Assembly: GCA_020638175.1 (NCBI GenBank)
Contig: JACKJA010000002.1
Coordinates: 310,001-374,000 of the forward strand
Length of the DNA: 64,000 nucleotides
Origin: Rhodospirillales bacterium
GTDB lineage: Bacteria; Pseudomonadota; Alphaproteobacteria; Micavibrionales; Micavibrionaceae
Direction of reading: 5' to 3'
Made by a program: the position numbers and the translations under genes. Of this stretch, positions 35,148-44,901 are shown in pieces. Positions within the stretch are counted from its first letter, which is position 1, and each line of letters opens with the position of its first letter. The notes beneath the pieces are model-generated. The model was not told where the DNA came from. It saw only the letters and a program-made list of their open reading frames with translations, and did no database searches.

Positions 35148-36011
35148 ATGAAACTCACAGCCGCAGAATTTAGGAACTGGCCGCAAAAAAGCATTACCCT
35201 GCTTGGCATGTCCGGGGTCGGCAAAACGCGGCTGTCTTCGGTTTTGGCAAAAGACGACTGGTTTCATTACTCTGGTGACTACCGCATCGGTTCGCATTAC
35301 CTGAACGAACATATCCTCGATAACATTAAACGCCAGATGATGGATATCCCGTTCCTGATGCGCTTGCTGCGCGGTAACGCCCTGAAAGTACAGAGCAACG
35401 TCACCATCGACAATCTCGCCCCGGTTTCCAGCTTTCTCGGCAAACTCGGCGATCCGGAAAAGGGCGGCTTGCCGCTGAAGGAATTTAAACGCCGGCAAAA
35501 ACTTCATCTCGATGCCGAAATTGCCGCGATGAAGGATGTGCCGCATTTTATTGCGCGCGCCCGCGACATGTATGGCTTTCGGAATTTCATCAACGATGCC
35601 GGCGGATCGCTTTGCGAGCTCGACAACGATGACGTCCTGCAAACGCTGGCGGAAAATACGGTGATCTTGTACATCAAAGCCACGGAAGACGATGAAAAAG
35701 AATTGATTGCCCGCGCCGTATCCCACCCAAAACCGCTGTTTTACCGCGAAGCTTTCCTCGACGAACATCTGGCCCGGTACATGAAAGAAAAAAATCTGGA
35801 ATATGCCGCCCTGATCGACCCGGACGACTTCACCCGCTGGGTGTTTCCACATTTGTTCCGTTCGCGCCTGCCGCGCTATCAGGCCATCGCCGACACGTAC
35901 GGCTACACCGTGGCCGCCCGCGATATGGCCGCCGTCACCAACGAAAACGATTTCCTGAAACTCATGGACAAAGTTCTGGCCACGCCGGACCGGGGCAGGG
36001 AGGCCGCGTAA
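35148..36011 (+). CDS. P-loop ATPase of unknown function
   Basis: A 287-residue protein with Walker A LLGMSGVGKTRLS at 18-30, resembling small-molecule kinases in the first part; the rest (KLHLDAEIAAMKDVPHF, LYIKATEDDEKELIARA) has no known name to me. It overlaps no neighbour and is 1 base from the MetA-like gene, so they are probably co-expressed. I recall such ATPases beside this gene in other alphaproteobacteria; that is memory, not a search. Confidence 0.7.
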   Translation: MKLTAAEFRNWPQKSITLLGMSGVGKTRLSSVLAKDDWFHYSGDYRIGSHYLNEHILDNIKRQMMDIPFLMRLLRGNALKVQSNVTIDNLAPVSSFLGKLGDPEKGGLPLKEFKRRQKLHLDAEIAAMKDVPHFIARARDMYGFRNFINDAGGSLCELDNDDVLQTLAENTVILYIKATEDDEKELIARAVSHPKPLFYREAFLDEHLARYMKEKNLEYAALIDPDDFTRWVFPHLFRSRLPRYQAIADTYGYTVAARDMAAVTNENDFLKLMDKVLATPDRGREAA

Positions 36012-36012
36012 C

Positions 36013-37095
36013 ATGCCCTTAGTCGCCAATTCAACCCTGCCAACCTATGAACGCCTCCGCGAAGAAGGCCGCACGGTTCTCGACCCCCAGCGCGCCCTGC
36101 ATCAGGATATCCGCGAGCTTCATATCGGCTTTCTGAACATGATGCCCGACGCCGCTCTGGAAGCCACCGAGCGCCAGTTTTACCGCCGCATCGGTGAAAG
36201 CAACCAGATCGCCCAGTTTCACATGCATCCCTTCACCTTGCCGGAACTGCCGCGCAGCGCCAAGGCGCAAAACCATATCGACCGTTATTATGAACCGTTC
36301 GAAAAACTGGCCGAAGAGGGACTGGATGCCCTGATTATTACCGGCGCGAACGTCAAAGGAGCCAATTTATGGGCGGAGCCGTTCTGGGAACCGCTGCAAA
36401 AAATTCTCGACTGGTCGTGGGATAACGTTACCTCGACCCTGTGCTCATGCCTTGCGACCCACGCGGTCATGGAACAACGCCACGGTCAAAAACGCCGCCC
36501 CTTGCCGGAAAAACGCTGGGGCGTATACACACACCGCGTCACCGACCGTACGCATCCGCTTGTCCGCGCCACCAACACCATCTTCGATGTGCCGCATTCC
36601 CGCTGGAACGAAATCGGCCGTGACCAGTTCGAAACCGCAGGTATGCATGTCCTCGTCGAAAGCGAAGAGGCCGGCGTCCACCTCGCCGTCAGCGCCGATG
36701 GCTTCCGCCTTGTCTGTATGCAGGGCCATCCCGAATACGATATTGAAAGCCTGCTCAAAGAATACAAACGCGAAGTCGGACTGTTCCAGAACGGCCAGCG
36801 CGCCGATTATCCGCCGTTTCCGCTACGCTATATGAGCGACAAGGCCAAAGCCGTTCTGGATGAATATGCCGACCGGGCCGCCCGCGGCGAACCCCTTGGT
36901 TTCCCCGAAGAAATCATAACCCCGCTACTTGATAACACCTGGCGCGATACCGCCCGCAATATGATTGGCAACTGGATTGGCATGGTCTATCAGGTCACCA
37001 ACGCCGATCGTCAATGGCCCTTCATGGAAAGCGTCAATCCGGACGATCCGCTCGGCTGGCATAAACACCGCGCCCAAACAGATAAAGCGGCTTAA
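36013..37095 (+). CDS. Homoserine O-succinyltransferase family protein (MetA-like)
   Basis: A 360-residue class I amidotransferase-like acyltransferase: LHIGFLNMMPDAALEATERQF at the N-terminus, GLDALIITGANVKG, nucleophile cysteine in STLCSCLATHAVM and the catalytic histidine/glutamate in MQGHPEYD. MetA-type enzymes acylate homoserine for methionine synthesis. The C-terminal part is longer than E. coli MetA, and acyl-group choice cannot be read off. No SAM riboswitch is visible upstream. Confidence 0.85.
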   Translation: MPLVANSTLPTYERLREEGRTVLDPQRALHQDIRELHIGFLNMMPDAALEATERQFYRRIGESNQIAQFHMHPFTLPELPRSAKAQNHIDRYYEPFEKLAEEGLDALIITGANVKGANLWAEPFWEPLQKILDWSWDNVTSTLCSCLATHAVMEQRHGQKRRPLPEKRWGVYTHRVTDRTHPLVRATNTIFDVPHSRWNEIGRDQFETAGMHVLVESEEAGVHLAVSADGFRLVCMQGHPEYDIESLLKEYKREVGLFQNGQRADYPPFPLRYMSDKAKAVLDEYADRAARGEPLGFPEEIITPLLDNTWRDTARNMIGNWIGMVYQVTNADRQWPFMESVNPDDPLGWHKHRAQTDKAA

Positions 37096-37394
37096 TCTTC
37101 CAAAATCGCATTGAGCTTCATGGCCAGACCCATGGAACCTTTGACCTTTAGCTTGCCCATCATAAAAGCAATGTTCGGATCCTGCGTCCCGCTCAGGATT
37201 TTTTCGAAAGTATCAAGCGTACAGGCAAGCGTACAGTCGGCATCCTGATCCTCGTGCGACAAGCTTGGCGGATTTTCGGTCGCATCAACGAAAACAACCC
37301 CGTCATCCCCGAAATCGAATTTGACACGCGCCCCAATCTGCGGCGCAAAATGAAGCTTTTGCTTGATCTGCTCGGTAACGGATTCCAAAGACAT
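37092..37394 (-). CDS. SCP2 sterol-carrier-domain protein
   Basis: A 100-residue protein filling one SCP2 domain: VKFDFGDDGVVFVDA, DADCTLACTLDTFEKILSG and the C-terminal AFMMGKLKVKGSMGLAMKL. SCP2 folds bind lipids. Start taken at ATG 37394; its stop overlaps the MetA-like stop region by 4 bases, convergent. Confidence 0.88.
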   Translation of the reverse strand: MSLESVTEQIKQKLHFAPQIGARVKFDFGDDGVVFVDATENPPSLSHEDQDADCTLACTLDTFEKILSGTQDPNIAFMMGKLKVKGSMGLAMKLNAILED

Positions 37395-37476
37395 ACGAAC
37401 ATTCCTTCTGTTCACTCATAACGAATTCTTACTCTAGCAAAAAATCGTTAAGAAAAGAATGCCTTAGCAATAAATA

Positions 37477-38265
37477 CTAGTTACCAAAGAGGTTTTTAAT
37501 GCCCTCGGTCAAACCTTTTACATCTTCCTTGGTCTGATCAAGCAACCCCTGTCCAATATTCATCTGTGCCCCCAGCTCCTTGAGCGCCTGTTCATCCATG
37601 CCCTGCAACATCCCTTGCTGGCTGGCCGCGCGGGTGGCCTCTTTTGTCACGCGATCCAAAACCTGCGCCACCGCCTCTGAAACCAGAACACCGTTCGTTT
37701 TCTGTCCAATCCCGGTCATCACCAGATCCGGCATCGTTACCGGCGCCATGTCCCGGTCGATCAGCATCACGGCCGGACTCAACGTCGCATCATCAATCGT
37801 CAGCTTGCGGATAATCACCTTGATCGGCTCCCCGCTGGCGGTTTTTTCATCTGCGGACGCCTTGGGCTTGATGTTTTTTTTCAAATCCGAGAGATTCGTG
37901 CCGTTTTCCGTGACCTCCATATTGATGTTGGTCCCGCTGACCGTAATTTCCTTGAACACCAGAAGCTCTTTGGAAAAACTTTCCCCAACAACGCGGATCG
38001 TATCGACCGTCAGCACTTGCGGTTTTTTATAGCCCGGCGGATTGGCGATCTTCAGACCCGATACATCAACACGTTTTTCCTGCGGCGCGATATCCATCTT
38101 CGTCAGCGACACGCGCACGCCCAGCGTTTCACTGCCGATTTTCTCGGTCAGCACCTTGGCTATATTGCCGAAATTAAGATACAGGAAAGCGCCGCCCACA
38201 ATCAAAAGCATAACAAATCCGGCAATCATCCCCGGAACTATCGACGTTTTTTTCTGTTTGGCCAT
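37477..38265 (-). CDS. AsmA-like membrane-anchored periplasmic protein
   Basis: A 262-residue protein: one N-terminal helix (IVPGMIAGFVMLLIVGGAFLYL) and a periplasmic beta-rich part (VRVSLTKMDIAPQEKRVDVSGL, ITVSGTNINMEV) typical of AsmA/DUF748-type lipid-transfer folds, then a helical tail. The start at 38265 has AAAGGAAA. A longer frame runs antisense into dnaQ and is rejected. Role unknown, probably envelope-related. Confidence 0.7.
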   Translation of the reverse strand: MAKQKKTSIVPGMIAGFVMLLIVGGAFLYLNFGNIAKVLTEKIGSETLGVRVSLTKMDIAPQEKRVDVSGLKIANPPGYKKPQVLTVDTIRVVGESFSKELLVFKEITVSGTNINMEVTENGTNLSDLKKNIKPKASADEKTASGEPIKVIIRKLTIDDATLSPAVMLIDRDMAPVTMPDLVMTGIGQKTNGVLVSEAVAQVLDRVTKEATRAASQQGMLQGMDEQALKELGAQMNIGQGLLDQTKEDVKGLTEGIKNLFGN

Positions 38266-38364
38266 GGCGTTTTCCTTTCGGTTTTCTGGATTATGTCTGG
38301 ATAAATGATACTGGCGCGTACACAAGCCGCTGACAAGTCCCAATAAAAATTTATAATATATCGC

Positions 38365-39057
38365 ATGCGGGAAATCGTACTGGATACCGAAACAACGGGC
38401 ATAGAACCGGCCGAAGGGCACCGGCTGATCGAGATTGGCTGTGTCGAGCTGGATAATCACATTCCCACCGGCCGTATCTATCACCAATATATCAATCCGG
38501 AGCGCGACGTCCCCGCCGAAGCCGTCGCCGTCCACGGCCTGACCGAAGACTTTCTAAAAGACAAACCCGTCTTCTCCCAGATTTTTGATGAATTTATTGA
38601 TTTTTGCGGCGATGCCCGTCTGGTAATTCACAACGCCGAATTCGATATGAAATTCATCAATGCCGAACTAAAAACCGTCGGCTACCCGACCATCCCGATG
38701 AAACAGGCCTTCGATACCCTGAAAATGGCACGGGAAAAATTTCCCGGCTCTCCGGCCAATCTGGATGCCCTGTGCCGCCGCTTTGGCATTGATAACACCA
38801 ACCGTACCCTGCACGGCGCGCTACTGGATGCGGAATTGTTGGCTGAAGTTTATCTGGAGCTTCTCGGCGGCCGCCAGCGCGGCCTTGAACTGGCCGAAGA
38901 AAAAACCGCTTCCTCAGCCGAATCGGCCTCCTTAACCCTTGACCGGGAACGCCCCTACCGGGAACCGCGTCCGCACACCCCAAGCGCCGAAGAACAAGCC
39001 GCCCATGCGGCCTTGCTCGACCAGTTAACCGATCCGATCTGGAAACAAAAAGCCTGA
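38365..39057 (+). CDS. dnaQ: DNA polymerase III epsilon subunit (3'-5' proofreading exonuclease)
   Basis: A 230-residue DEDDh exonuclease: ExoI EIVLDTETTGIEP, ExoII VIHNAEFDMKFI, ExoIII region with H and D in LHGALLDAELLAEVYLEL. The C-terminal tail ends IWKQKA. It proofreads within the Pol III core. Its stop abuts the opposing unknown gene without spacer. Confidence 0.95.
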   Translation: MREIVLDTETTGIEPAEGHRLIEIGCVELDNHIPTGRIYHQYINPERDVPAEAVAVHGLTEDFLKDKPVFSQIFDEFIDFCGDARLVIHNAEFDMKFINAELKTVGYPTIPMKQAFDTLKMAREKFPGSPANLDALCRRFGIDNTNRTLHGALLDAELLAEVYLELLGGRQRGLELAEEKTASSAESASLTLDRERPYREPRPHTPSAEEQAAHAALLDQLTDPIWKQKA

Positions 39058-39927
39058 TTAATTCATGCGCGGAACCAAAACGGCAACATGGTGATTTCCT
39101 TGCCGGTCGACTTTTTGGTGAAAGCCCCGCTGTAAAAATCCCTCGAATACGGCTTGCGTCCGGCTTTCGGGACGGGCCGCCTCATACAAGAATTGTAAGT
39201 AATCTTTTTGATTCCGGGATGTTTCAAGCATATCGGGAAGGTGTCTCTGCGCCAGACTCGCAACCGTTTGATCAAACCGCGCACTTCCCCCGGCATAGCT
39301 GGCCGCCAGCGCCAACGTCGATAAATAAAGCACCGGATCATAAGGCGCCAGCCGTGTCATGGCTTTTTCAAACCGGGGTAACGCCTGATTTTTGGTAACG
39401 GTATATTCATGATCGTGCGGGTCCAGATAAATCGTTTCCGTCATAATTTCCGCAACCGCCGCCAACGGCATCGGGTCGTGCGAAAACCCTTTACCGATCA
39501 AAGCGTCAATCTGGTCGTAAAAAGTTCTATACGCATACATGGAAAGGCCGCTGCCCCGATCATCGAATTCTATTGTCCGCCGTAACTCATCAAGGGCGTC
39601 GCGCATATTGGTCGGATGATTCAACCAAACATCCATGCGATCCTGATAATTCCTTACAGCCCATGCCCTGACGGGGGAAAGCGGAGAATTTTTCTGGGCC
39701 AGATATCTAAGAACCGAGCAAATCCCGATATGATTTTCCGGACGGAATGATTGGTATATTTGATCCCTTATCTGCTCCATGGGCGGGGTCGGCACCTGCT
39801 TGGCATACGCCAAAACCTGATCCTTGTATTGATCTGATTTATCCCAGAGAATCGGCTTGGGCTTGTTTAGACGAGGCTGATAATATTGTTCGGAAAATTC
39901 CATCCATGACATGCGCAACGACGCCAT
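39058..39927 (-). CDS. Unknown 289-residue soluble protein
   Basis: A helical cytosolic protein without signal peptide or known motif (MSWMEFSEQYYQPRLNKPK, YLSTLALAASYAGGSARF). It has a GGGAGGGAC ribosome site, protein-like codon use and its own gap upstream. It sits between dnaQ and secB, which are often neighbours in alphaproteobacteria, so it may be an insertion. Confidence 0.6.
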   Translation of the reverse strand: MASLRMSWMEFSEQYYQPRLNKPKPILWDKSDQYKDQVLAYAKQVPTPPMEQIRDQIYQSFRPENHIGICSVLRYLAQKNSPLSPVRAWAVRNYQDRMDVWLNHPTNMRDALDELRRTIEFDDRGSGLSMYAYRTFYDQIDALIGKGFSHDPMPLAAVAEIMTETIYLDPHDHEYTVTKNQALPRFEKAMTRLAPYDPVLYLSTLALAASYAGGSARFDQTVASLAQRHLPDMLETSRNQKDYLQFLYEAARPESRTQAVFEGFLQRGFHQKVDRQGNHHVAVLVPRMN

Positions 39928-40043
39928 TTGTCCCTCCCGGATTGTTTGTGATTATTAAAAACAATCATAGGGGGAAGAGAAACAACGGCGCAAGAGTATG
40001 GAAAAAGAAATCCACACCCCCTCATGCTATTCGAAAATAAAGA

Positions 40044-40610
40044 CTAGGCGTCTGCCGCTTCCTTGATGCTCAAACCCTGCTCGTCATCGGACTTGGGCGC
40101 GGCCTGACCGAAGCGATTCACATAGAAACGCCGGAAGTCGACAGGCGAGAGCAACAACGGCGCATAACCGGCCGATTGTGTCATATCGGCAATAATCTGC
40201 CGTACAAACGGGAACATATAGCGCGGCATTTCAATCAACAGCAACGGATGCTTTTTCTGTTCAGCGATATTGTTCAGCGTACAAGTCAGCCCATACATGA
40301 CCTCGGCGATAAACAGGGTTTTAACATCGCTCTTTGCCGTTACCGTTACGCCCAGAACAACCTCATACAGGTTATCGCCCATTTCTTTTAGCTGGCGGGC
40401 ATCCATCGTGAAATTAATGTCCATTTCCGGTTTGCTGCCGACAAGCGCCATCAACGTTTCCGGAGCGCCCGGATTTTCAAACGACAAATCCTTGATGTAT
40501 TGCGATTGGATCGTCACCGGCATATGCCCGTGCAAACGATCTTTTGCATCTTTCAAAGCCTTGTCCGCCTGATTTTCCCGTTCAACATCATTTTCTTTAT
40601 CGTCAGCCAT
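40044..40610 (-). CDS. secB: Protein-export chaperone SecB
   Basis: A 188-residue protein. After a charged 30-residue extension comes the SecB core: IQSQYIKDLSFENPGAP, DINFTMDARQL, YEVVLGVTVTAK, HPLLLIEMPRYMFPFVRQI and GYAPLLLSPVDF. It holds precursor proteins unfolded for SecA. A start at the internal MPVTIQ (about 40520) would give the usual length; the upstream ATG is kept for its AAGGAAC site. Confidence 0.94.
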   Translation of the reverse strand: MADDKENDVERENQADKALKDAKDRLHGHMPVTIQSQYIKDLSFENPGAPETLMALVGSKPEMDINFTMDARQLKEMGDNLYEVVLGVTVTAKSDVKTLFIAEVMYGLTCTLNNIAEQKKHPLLLIEMPRYMFPFVRQIIADMTQSAGYAPLLLSPVDFRRFYVNRFGQAAPKSDDEQGLSIKEAADA

Positions 40611-40674
40611 AACCGGTTCCTTATATACGTCTTATAAAATCCATGGTTTTACCTAGCACATAGGAAAAACCCTC

Positions 40675-41145
40675 TCAAGGCTTGTCGTGGTCTTCCCTGT
40701 CTTCATCCAGAACTTCATATTCCGCCTCGATCACATCGGGCGACCGGCGGTATGTCCGGCTTTGCGACGACGAGGAAGCGGCGCCCCCCATAACCTGCAC
40801 ATCAAAAAACCGGGGCAGGGCCGCCAGAACAAAGCTGCGCACCGCCGGGATGGTCAGGGAAAACCCGATGGCATCCGTAAAAAATCCGGGCGTCATCAAC
40901 AAAGCGCCCGCCACCGCCAGACAAAGCCCGTCGAACATTTCCCGCACCGGCATCTCACCGCGATCCATAGCCCGCCGCGCTGAAAACAGGGTTTCCAGCC
41001 CCTGATGACGTATCAAGGCCGCCCCGATCACCGCCGTAAGCACGCATAACAACAATGTTGAAACCAGACCAATCTCTTCACCGACAGTGATAAACAAACC
41101 GATTTCAATTAACGGTATAATAAGAAAGATAATGAAAAATGGCAT
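40675..41145 (-). CDS. fxsA: FxsA family membrane protein
   Basis: A 156-residue protein with the FxsA core: IIPLIEIGLFITVGEEIGL, AALIRHQGLETL and LLMTPGFFTDAIGF, three or four membrane helices and a hydrophilic tail. FxsA overproduction alters phage F exclusion in E. coli; its natural role is unclear. Divergent from the Tim44-like gene. Confidence 0.9.
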   Translation of the reverse strand: MPFFIIFLIIPLIEIGLFITVGEEIGLVSTLLLCVLTAVIGAALIRHQGLETLFSARRAMDRGEMPVREMFDGLCLAVAGALLMTPGFFTDAIGFSLTIPAVRSFVLAALPRFFDVQVMGGAASSSSQSRTYRRSPDVIEAEYEVLDEDREDHDKP

Positions 41146-41218
41146 AAGTGACTCTTGCGCTTTCCTGTTAAGAAGCTAAGTTAAGAGCATATATAAACCA
41201 AACGCAAGGAATCTGTAG

Positions 41219-41953
41219 GTGCCCGCTGATATTCTTTTATATGCTCTCGTTGCTGCCGGTCTTGTTTTCTGGCTGCGCAATGTTTTGGGAACCCGCACCG
41301 GGGAAGAACGCCAACGCCCGAATCCGTTTACCGGCACGCCCGCATCAGACAAGGATACCGGGAAATCCGATCAGCCCGGACAGGCATCTGCGCTTCTACC
41401 CGAAGATGGCGAAAGCTGGGGCAAGGGGCTGGAGCGCAACATGAGCGTATCCGAATCGGCTCATGTCGGCCTGATGGATATCGCCCGCGCCGACCGGTCG
41501 TTTGATGTCCTGTTTTTCCTGCGCGGCGCTCAGGATGCCTTTGTTATGATTGTCGAGGCCTTTGCCGCCGGCGACAAGGCCACCTTGAAAAACCTCCTGA
41601 GTGAACCGGTTTATCAGGCTTTCGAAGGAGTTATAAATACCCGGGCCGAAACGGGTGAGACCGCCGAAACGGAAATTCATTCGGTGCGAAAAATCGAAGT
41701 AATCGAAGCCGCCCTTAACAACAAAGCAGCCTCTATCACCATCCGCTTTGTGGCTGATGAAACCAATATCCTGCGCGACAAGGACGGTGTCGTCATCTCT
41801 GGAAACCCGGAGCGCGTAACCGAAACCATCGACATCTGGACATTCTCGCGCGATATTAAATCCCGCAACCCGGCATGGCTTTTGACCGCGACCCGCGACG
41901 AAGACGCCGATAGCCACGATCATAAAACGGTCCCGGATTCGATAGACGCCTGA
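41219..41953 (+). CDS. Tim44/TimA-like membrane-associated protein
   Basis: A 244-residue protein starting at GTG (AAGGA 9 bases upstream). It has an N-terminal helix (ILLYALVAAGLVFWL), a polar linker and a Tim44-like domain (AQDAFVMIVEAFAAGDKATLKNLLS, ITIRFVADE, DIWTFSRDIKSRNPAWLL). Related to mitochondrial Tim44; the bacterial role at the inner membrane is poorly known. It precedes mltA, as is common in alphaproteobacteria. Confidence 0.85.
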   Translation: MPADILLYALVAAGLVFWLRNVLGTRTGEERQRPNPFTGTPASDKDTGKSDQPGQASALLPEDGESWGKGLERNMSVSESAHVGLMDIARADRSFDVLFFLRGAQDAFVMIVEAFAAGDKATLKNLLSEPVYQAFEGVINTRAETGETAETEIHSVRKIEVIEAALNNKAASITIRFVADETNILRDKDGVVISGNPERVTETIDIWTFSRDIKSRNPAWLLTATRDEDADSHDHKTVPDSIDA

Positions 41954-42008
41954 TGCCGATCCGTGTACGGTGAAATCTGTTCGCCACTAACAAACCGACC
42001 ATGGTCTC

Positions 42009-43148
42009 ATGATGCACCGTATAACGCTTTCCCTGTTCGTTATTTTCAGTCTTGCCGCCTGCAGCACAACAAAGCTTGATACTGAAACCGCGCCGCTGGT
42101 TTTAAAGCCTTCTTCATTTGCTGATCTGCCTGGATGGGAATCCGACAACCATGAACAGGCGCTGGTGGCATTCTCCCGCTCTTGTGACCGGATTTTGAAA
42201 AAAGATCCTAACCAGAGTTTCGGCCCCGATGGAATTGGCGGGCTTTATGGCGACTGGCAAGCCGCCTGCAAAAACCTGCCGGTAACAAACGCCAATCGAT
42301 TCTTTGAAACATATTTCCGCCCCTATCAAGCCACCGCTGCCGACAAAAACAAAGACGGTCTGTTCACGGGTTACTATGAACCGGCCCTGAACGGCTCCCG
42401 CACCCGCCATGGTCCATACCAGACCCCGCTACATAAACGCCCGGATGACCTTGTCATGGTCGACCTCGGTGAGTTCCGTGACGAATTAAAAGGCCAGCGT
42501 ATCGCCGGCCGTGTCAAAGGCGCGCACCTGAAACCCTACGAAGATCGTGAAGACATTATCGAAGGCCAATGGCCGCATAATGATGAAACACTGATCTGGG
42601 TCGATGACTCCGTCGGCGCGTTCTTTCTGCATATTCAGGGTTCAGGCCGGATCAATATGGATGACGGCACCGTCATGCGTGTGGGCTATGACGGCCAGAA
42701 CGGCCATCCGTACTACGCCATTGGCCGGGAGCTTATCAAACGGGGCGAACTGGACAAAGACACCGTATCCCTGCAAACAATTCGGCAGTGGCTGGAAACT
42801 CATCCAGATCAGGCAGACAACCTGATGAACACCAACGCGTCCTATGTTTTCTTTAAAGAGCTAACCGGCCCCGGCCCGCTCGGCGGCGAAGGCGTCCCGC
42901 TGACACCGGAACGCTCGCTGGCCGTCGACCGCAGCAAAATGCCCTATGGCGTCCCTGTCTGGGTTTCTTTGGATGCCCCCGTCGATGGGGAACGCCCCAT
43001 CCGCCGCCTGATGGTGGCACAGGATACCGGCGGGGCGATCCGCGGCCCCGTGCGCGGCGATGTATTTTGGGGTGCTGGTGAACGCGCAGAATATCTTGCC
43101 GGGCACATGAAATCCGAAGGCCGGATGTGGCTCTTGCTACCGAAATAG
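42009..43148 (+). CDS. mltA: Membrane-bound lytic murein transglycosylase A
   Basis: A 379-residue lipoprotein: signal ITLSLFVIFSLAACSTTK with lipobox LAAC, the MltA domain (GLFTGYYEPALNGSR, VDDSVGAFFLHIQGSGRI) and the C-terminal 3D domain with the catalytic aspartate in VAQDTGGAIRGPVRGDVFWG. It cleaves peptidoglycan glycan strands with anhydro-sugar formation. Its stop directly abuts that of serA, convergent. Confidence 0.94.
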   Translation: MMHRITLSLFVIFSLAACSTTKLDTETAPLVLKPSSFADLPGWESDNHEQALVAFSRSCDRILKKDPNQSFGPDGIGGLYGDWQAACKNLPVTNANRFFETYFRPYQATAADKNKDGLFTGYYEPALNGSRTRHGPYQTPLHKRPDDLVMVDLGEFRDELKGQRIAGRVKGAHLKPYEDREDIIEGQWPHNDETLIWVDDSVGAFFLHIQGSGRINMDDGTVMRVGYDGQNGHPYYAIGRELIKRGELDKDTVSLQTIRQWLETHPDQADNLMNTNASYVFFKELTGPGPLGGEGVPLTPERSLAVDRSKMPYGVPVWVSLDAPVDGERPIRRLMVAQDTGGAIRGPVRGDVFWGAGERAEYLAGHMKSEGRMWLLLPK

Positions 43149-44735
43149 CTAGAATTTCAAACGCAGCGCCTTTTTGTTTTGCGGCAGGTTCGCAACCTCC
43201 TTGAAGATATCATCGGATAGCTCGGCATCCAGAGAAACCAAAGCCACCGCTTCGCTGCCCCCCTCAATGCGTCCCAGCCGGAAATCGGCAATGTTGAATC
43301 CGGCACCGCCCAGCAACATCCCCAGCGCGCCAATATAGCCGGGCGTATCGTCGTTGCGGGTGTACAGCATGTGATTCGACAGCGCCGCCTCGATCGGCAC
43401 ACCTTCTATATTAACGATCCGCGGTTCCTTGCCCGTAAACAAGGTTCCCGCCACCGTATGCGTTGCGGCCTTGGTCGTAATTTTAACGGTAATCAGACTG
43501 CGGAAATCCTTGGAGGATCCCGCCTTCGTTTCCGAAAGCTCAATTCCCCGGGCCTGCGCCGCCTGCATGGCATTCACAACATTGACCGTATCAAGCTGCG
43601 GTTTCAGCAAATTCGCCATCACCAAAGCGCTCAACGCCGCCGTTTTCACTTCGGCCACCGACCCTTCATAGGAAATATTAACGGCGGTAATCGCCTCATC
43701 GGTCATCTGACCGGCCAGAGCACCAAGCTGCTCGGCCAGCTTCATATAAGGCTTCAGCTTCGGCGCTTCCTCGGCAGAAATCGACGGCATGTTCAGGGCG
43801 TTCATCACCGCGCCATTCACCAGATAATCGCTAAGCTGTTCAGCAACCTGAATCGCAACATTTACTTGCGCCTCTGTCGTCGAAGCTCCCAGATGCGGCG
43901 TGCATATCACTTTCTCATGCCCGAACAAGATGTTTTCCTTCGCAGGTTCTTTCTCGAACACATCCAGCGCCGCCCCAGCCACCTTGCCGCTGTCCAGCGC
44001 CTCTTTCAAATCAGCCTCGACAACAATCCCGCCGCGGGCACAGTTAATAATCCGTACGCCGTCTTTCATCTTGGCGATGGAATTTTTATTAATCATCCCG
44101 GCGGTTTTATCGTTTTTCGGCACGTGAATCGTGATGAAATCGGCGCGCTTGTACAGCTCGTCCAGTTCGACTTTCTCAACGCCTAGCTCAACAGCGCGAT
44201 CTTCCGTCAAGAAAGGATCGAACGCAATCACTTTCATCCGCAGGCCCAAAGCCCGGTCAGCCGCAATTGCTCCGATATTCCCGCAGCCAATCACACCCAG
44301 CGTCTTGTTATAAAGCTCAACGCCCATAAATTTGGATTTTTCCCATTTCCCCGCATGGGTCGAAGCGCTCGCCTGCGGGATATCACGGGCCAGCGATACC
44401 ATCATGGCGATTGCATGCTCCGCCGTTGTAATCGAATTTCCAAACGGCGTGTTCATGACCACAACGCCTGCTTCCGTCGCCGCCGGAACATCGACATTAT
44501 CAACACCGATCCCGGCCCGGCCGATCACTTTCAGATTTTTAGCCGCCGCCAGAACATCCTTGGTCACCGTGGTTGACGAACGAATCGCCAATCCATCATA
44601 ATCACCAATGCAAGCAATCAGTTCTTCGGGAGACATCCCGGTTTTAACATCAACATCACAGCCGCTCTTTTCAAAGATCTCGGCAGCCAAAGGATTCATT
44701 TTGTCGGAAATAAGGACGCGTGGTCTAGACATCAT
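43149..44735 (-). CDS. serA: D-3-phosphoglycerate dehydrogenase
   Basis: A 528-residue long-form enzyme: nucleotide-binding LGVIGCGNIGAIAADRA, INCARGGIVVEADL, active-site ICTPHLGASTTEAQ, then an intervening domain and a C-terminal ACT domain (AALGMLLGGAGFNIADFRLGR region) for serine feedback. It performs the first step of the phosphorylated serine pathway. Starts with two adjacent ATG codons. Confidence 0.96.
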   Translation of the reverse strand: MMSRPRVLISDKMNPLAAEIFEKSGCDVDVKTGMSPEELIACIGDYDGLAIRSSTTVTKDVLAAAKNLKVIGRAGIGVDNVDVPAATEAGVVVMNTPFGNSITTAEHAIAMMVSLARDIPQASASTHAGKWEKSKFMGVELYNKTLGVIGCGNIGAIAADRALGLRMKVIAFDPFLTEDRAVELGVEKVELDELYKRADFITIHVPKNDKTAGMINKNSIAKMKDGVRIINCARGGIVVEADLKEALDSGKVAGAALDVFEKEPAKENILFGHEKVICTPHLGASTTEAQVNVAIQVAEQLSDYLVNGAVMNALNMPSISAEEAPKLKPYMKLAEQLGALAGQMTDEAITAVNISYEGSVAEVKTAALSALVMANLLKPQLDTVNVVNAMQAAQARGIELSETKAGSSKDFRSLITVKITTKAATHTVAGTLFTGKEPRIVNIEGVPIEAALSNHMLYTRNDDTPGYIGALGMLLGGAGFNIADFRLGRIEGGSEAVALVSLDAELSDDIFKEVANLPQNKKALRLKF

Positions 44736-44901
44736 GGGATACTCCTGATTTTGTCTTGTTCAAGAAAACAGGCCTACAGATGTAGCAGGGCGGTTAGGAA
44801 TAGCAAGAGGGATAATGTGACATACAGTAAAATTTAGGGTTGCCTTATACCGATAAGAGCAATATGAAAATAATATCTATTGGATAAAAAGGAAACGCCT
44901 G

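Noticed and set aside
35144..36012. SAM riboswitch upstream of the MetA-like gene
   Set aside because: The gene follows a coding sequence by one base; no intergenic space exists for a riboswitch.
37477..38535. 352-codon version of the AsmA-like gene
   Set aside because: The first 90 codons are antisense to dnaQ; the signal anchor and ribosome site support the start at 38265.
44116..44131. parS-like GGCACGTGAATCGTG inside serA
   Set aside because: Only the CACGTGAA core fits; the left arm is wrong.
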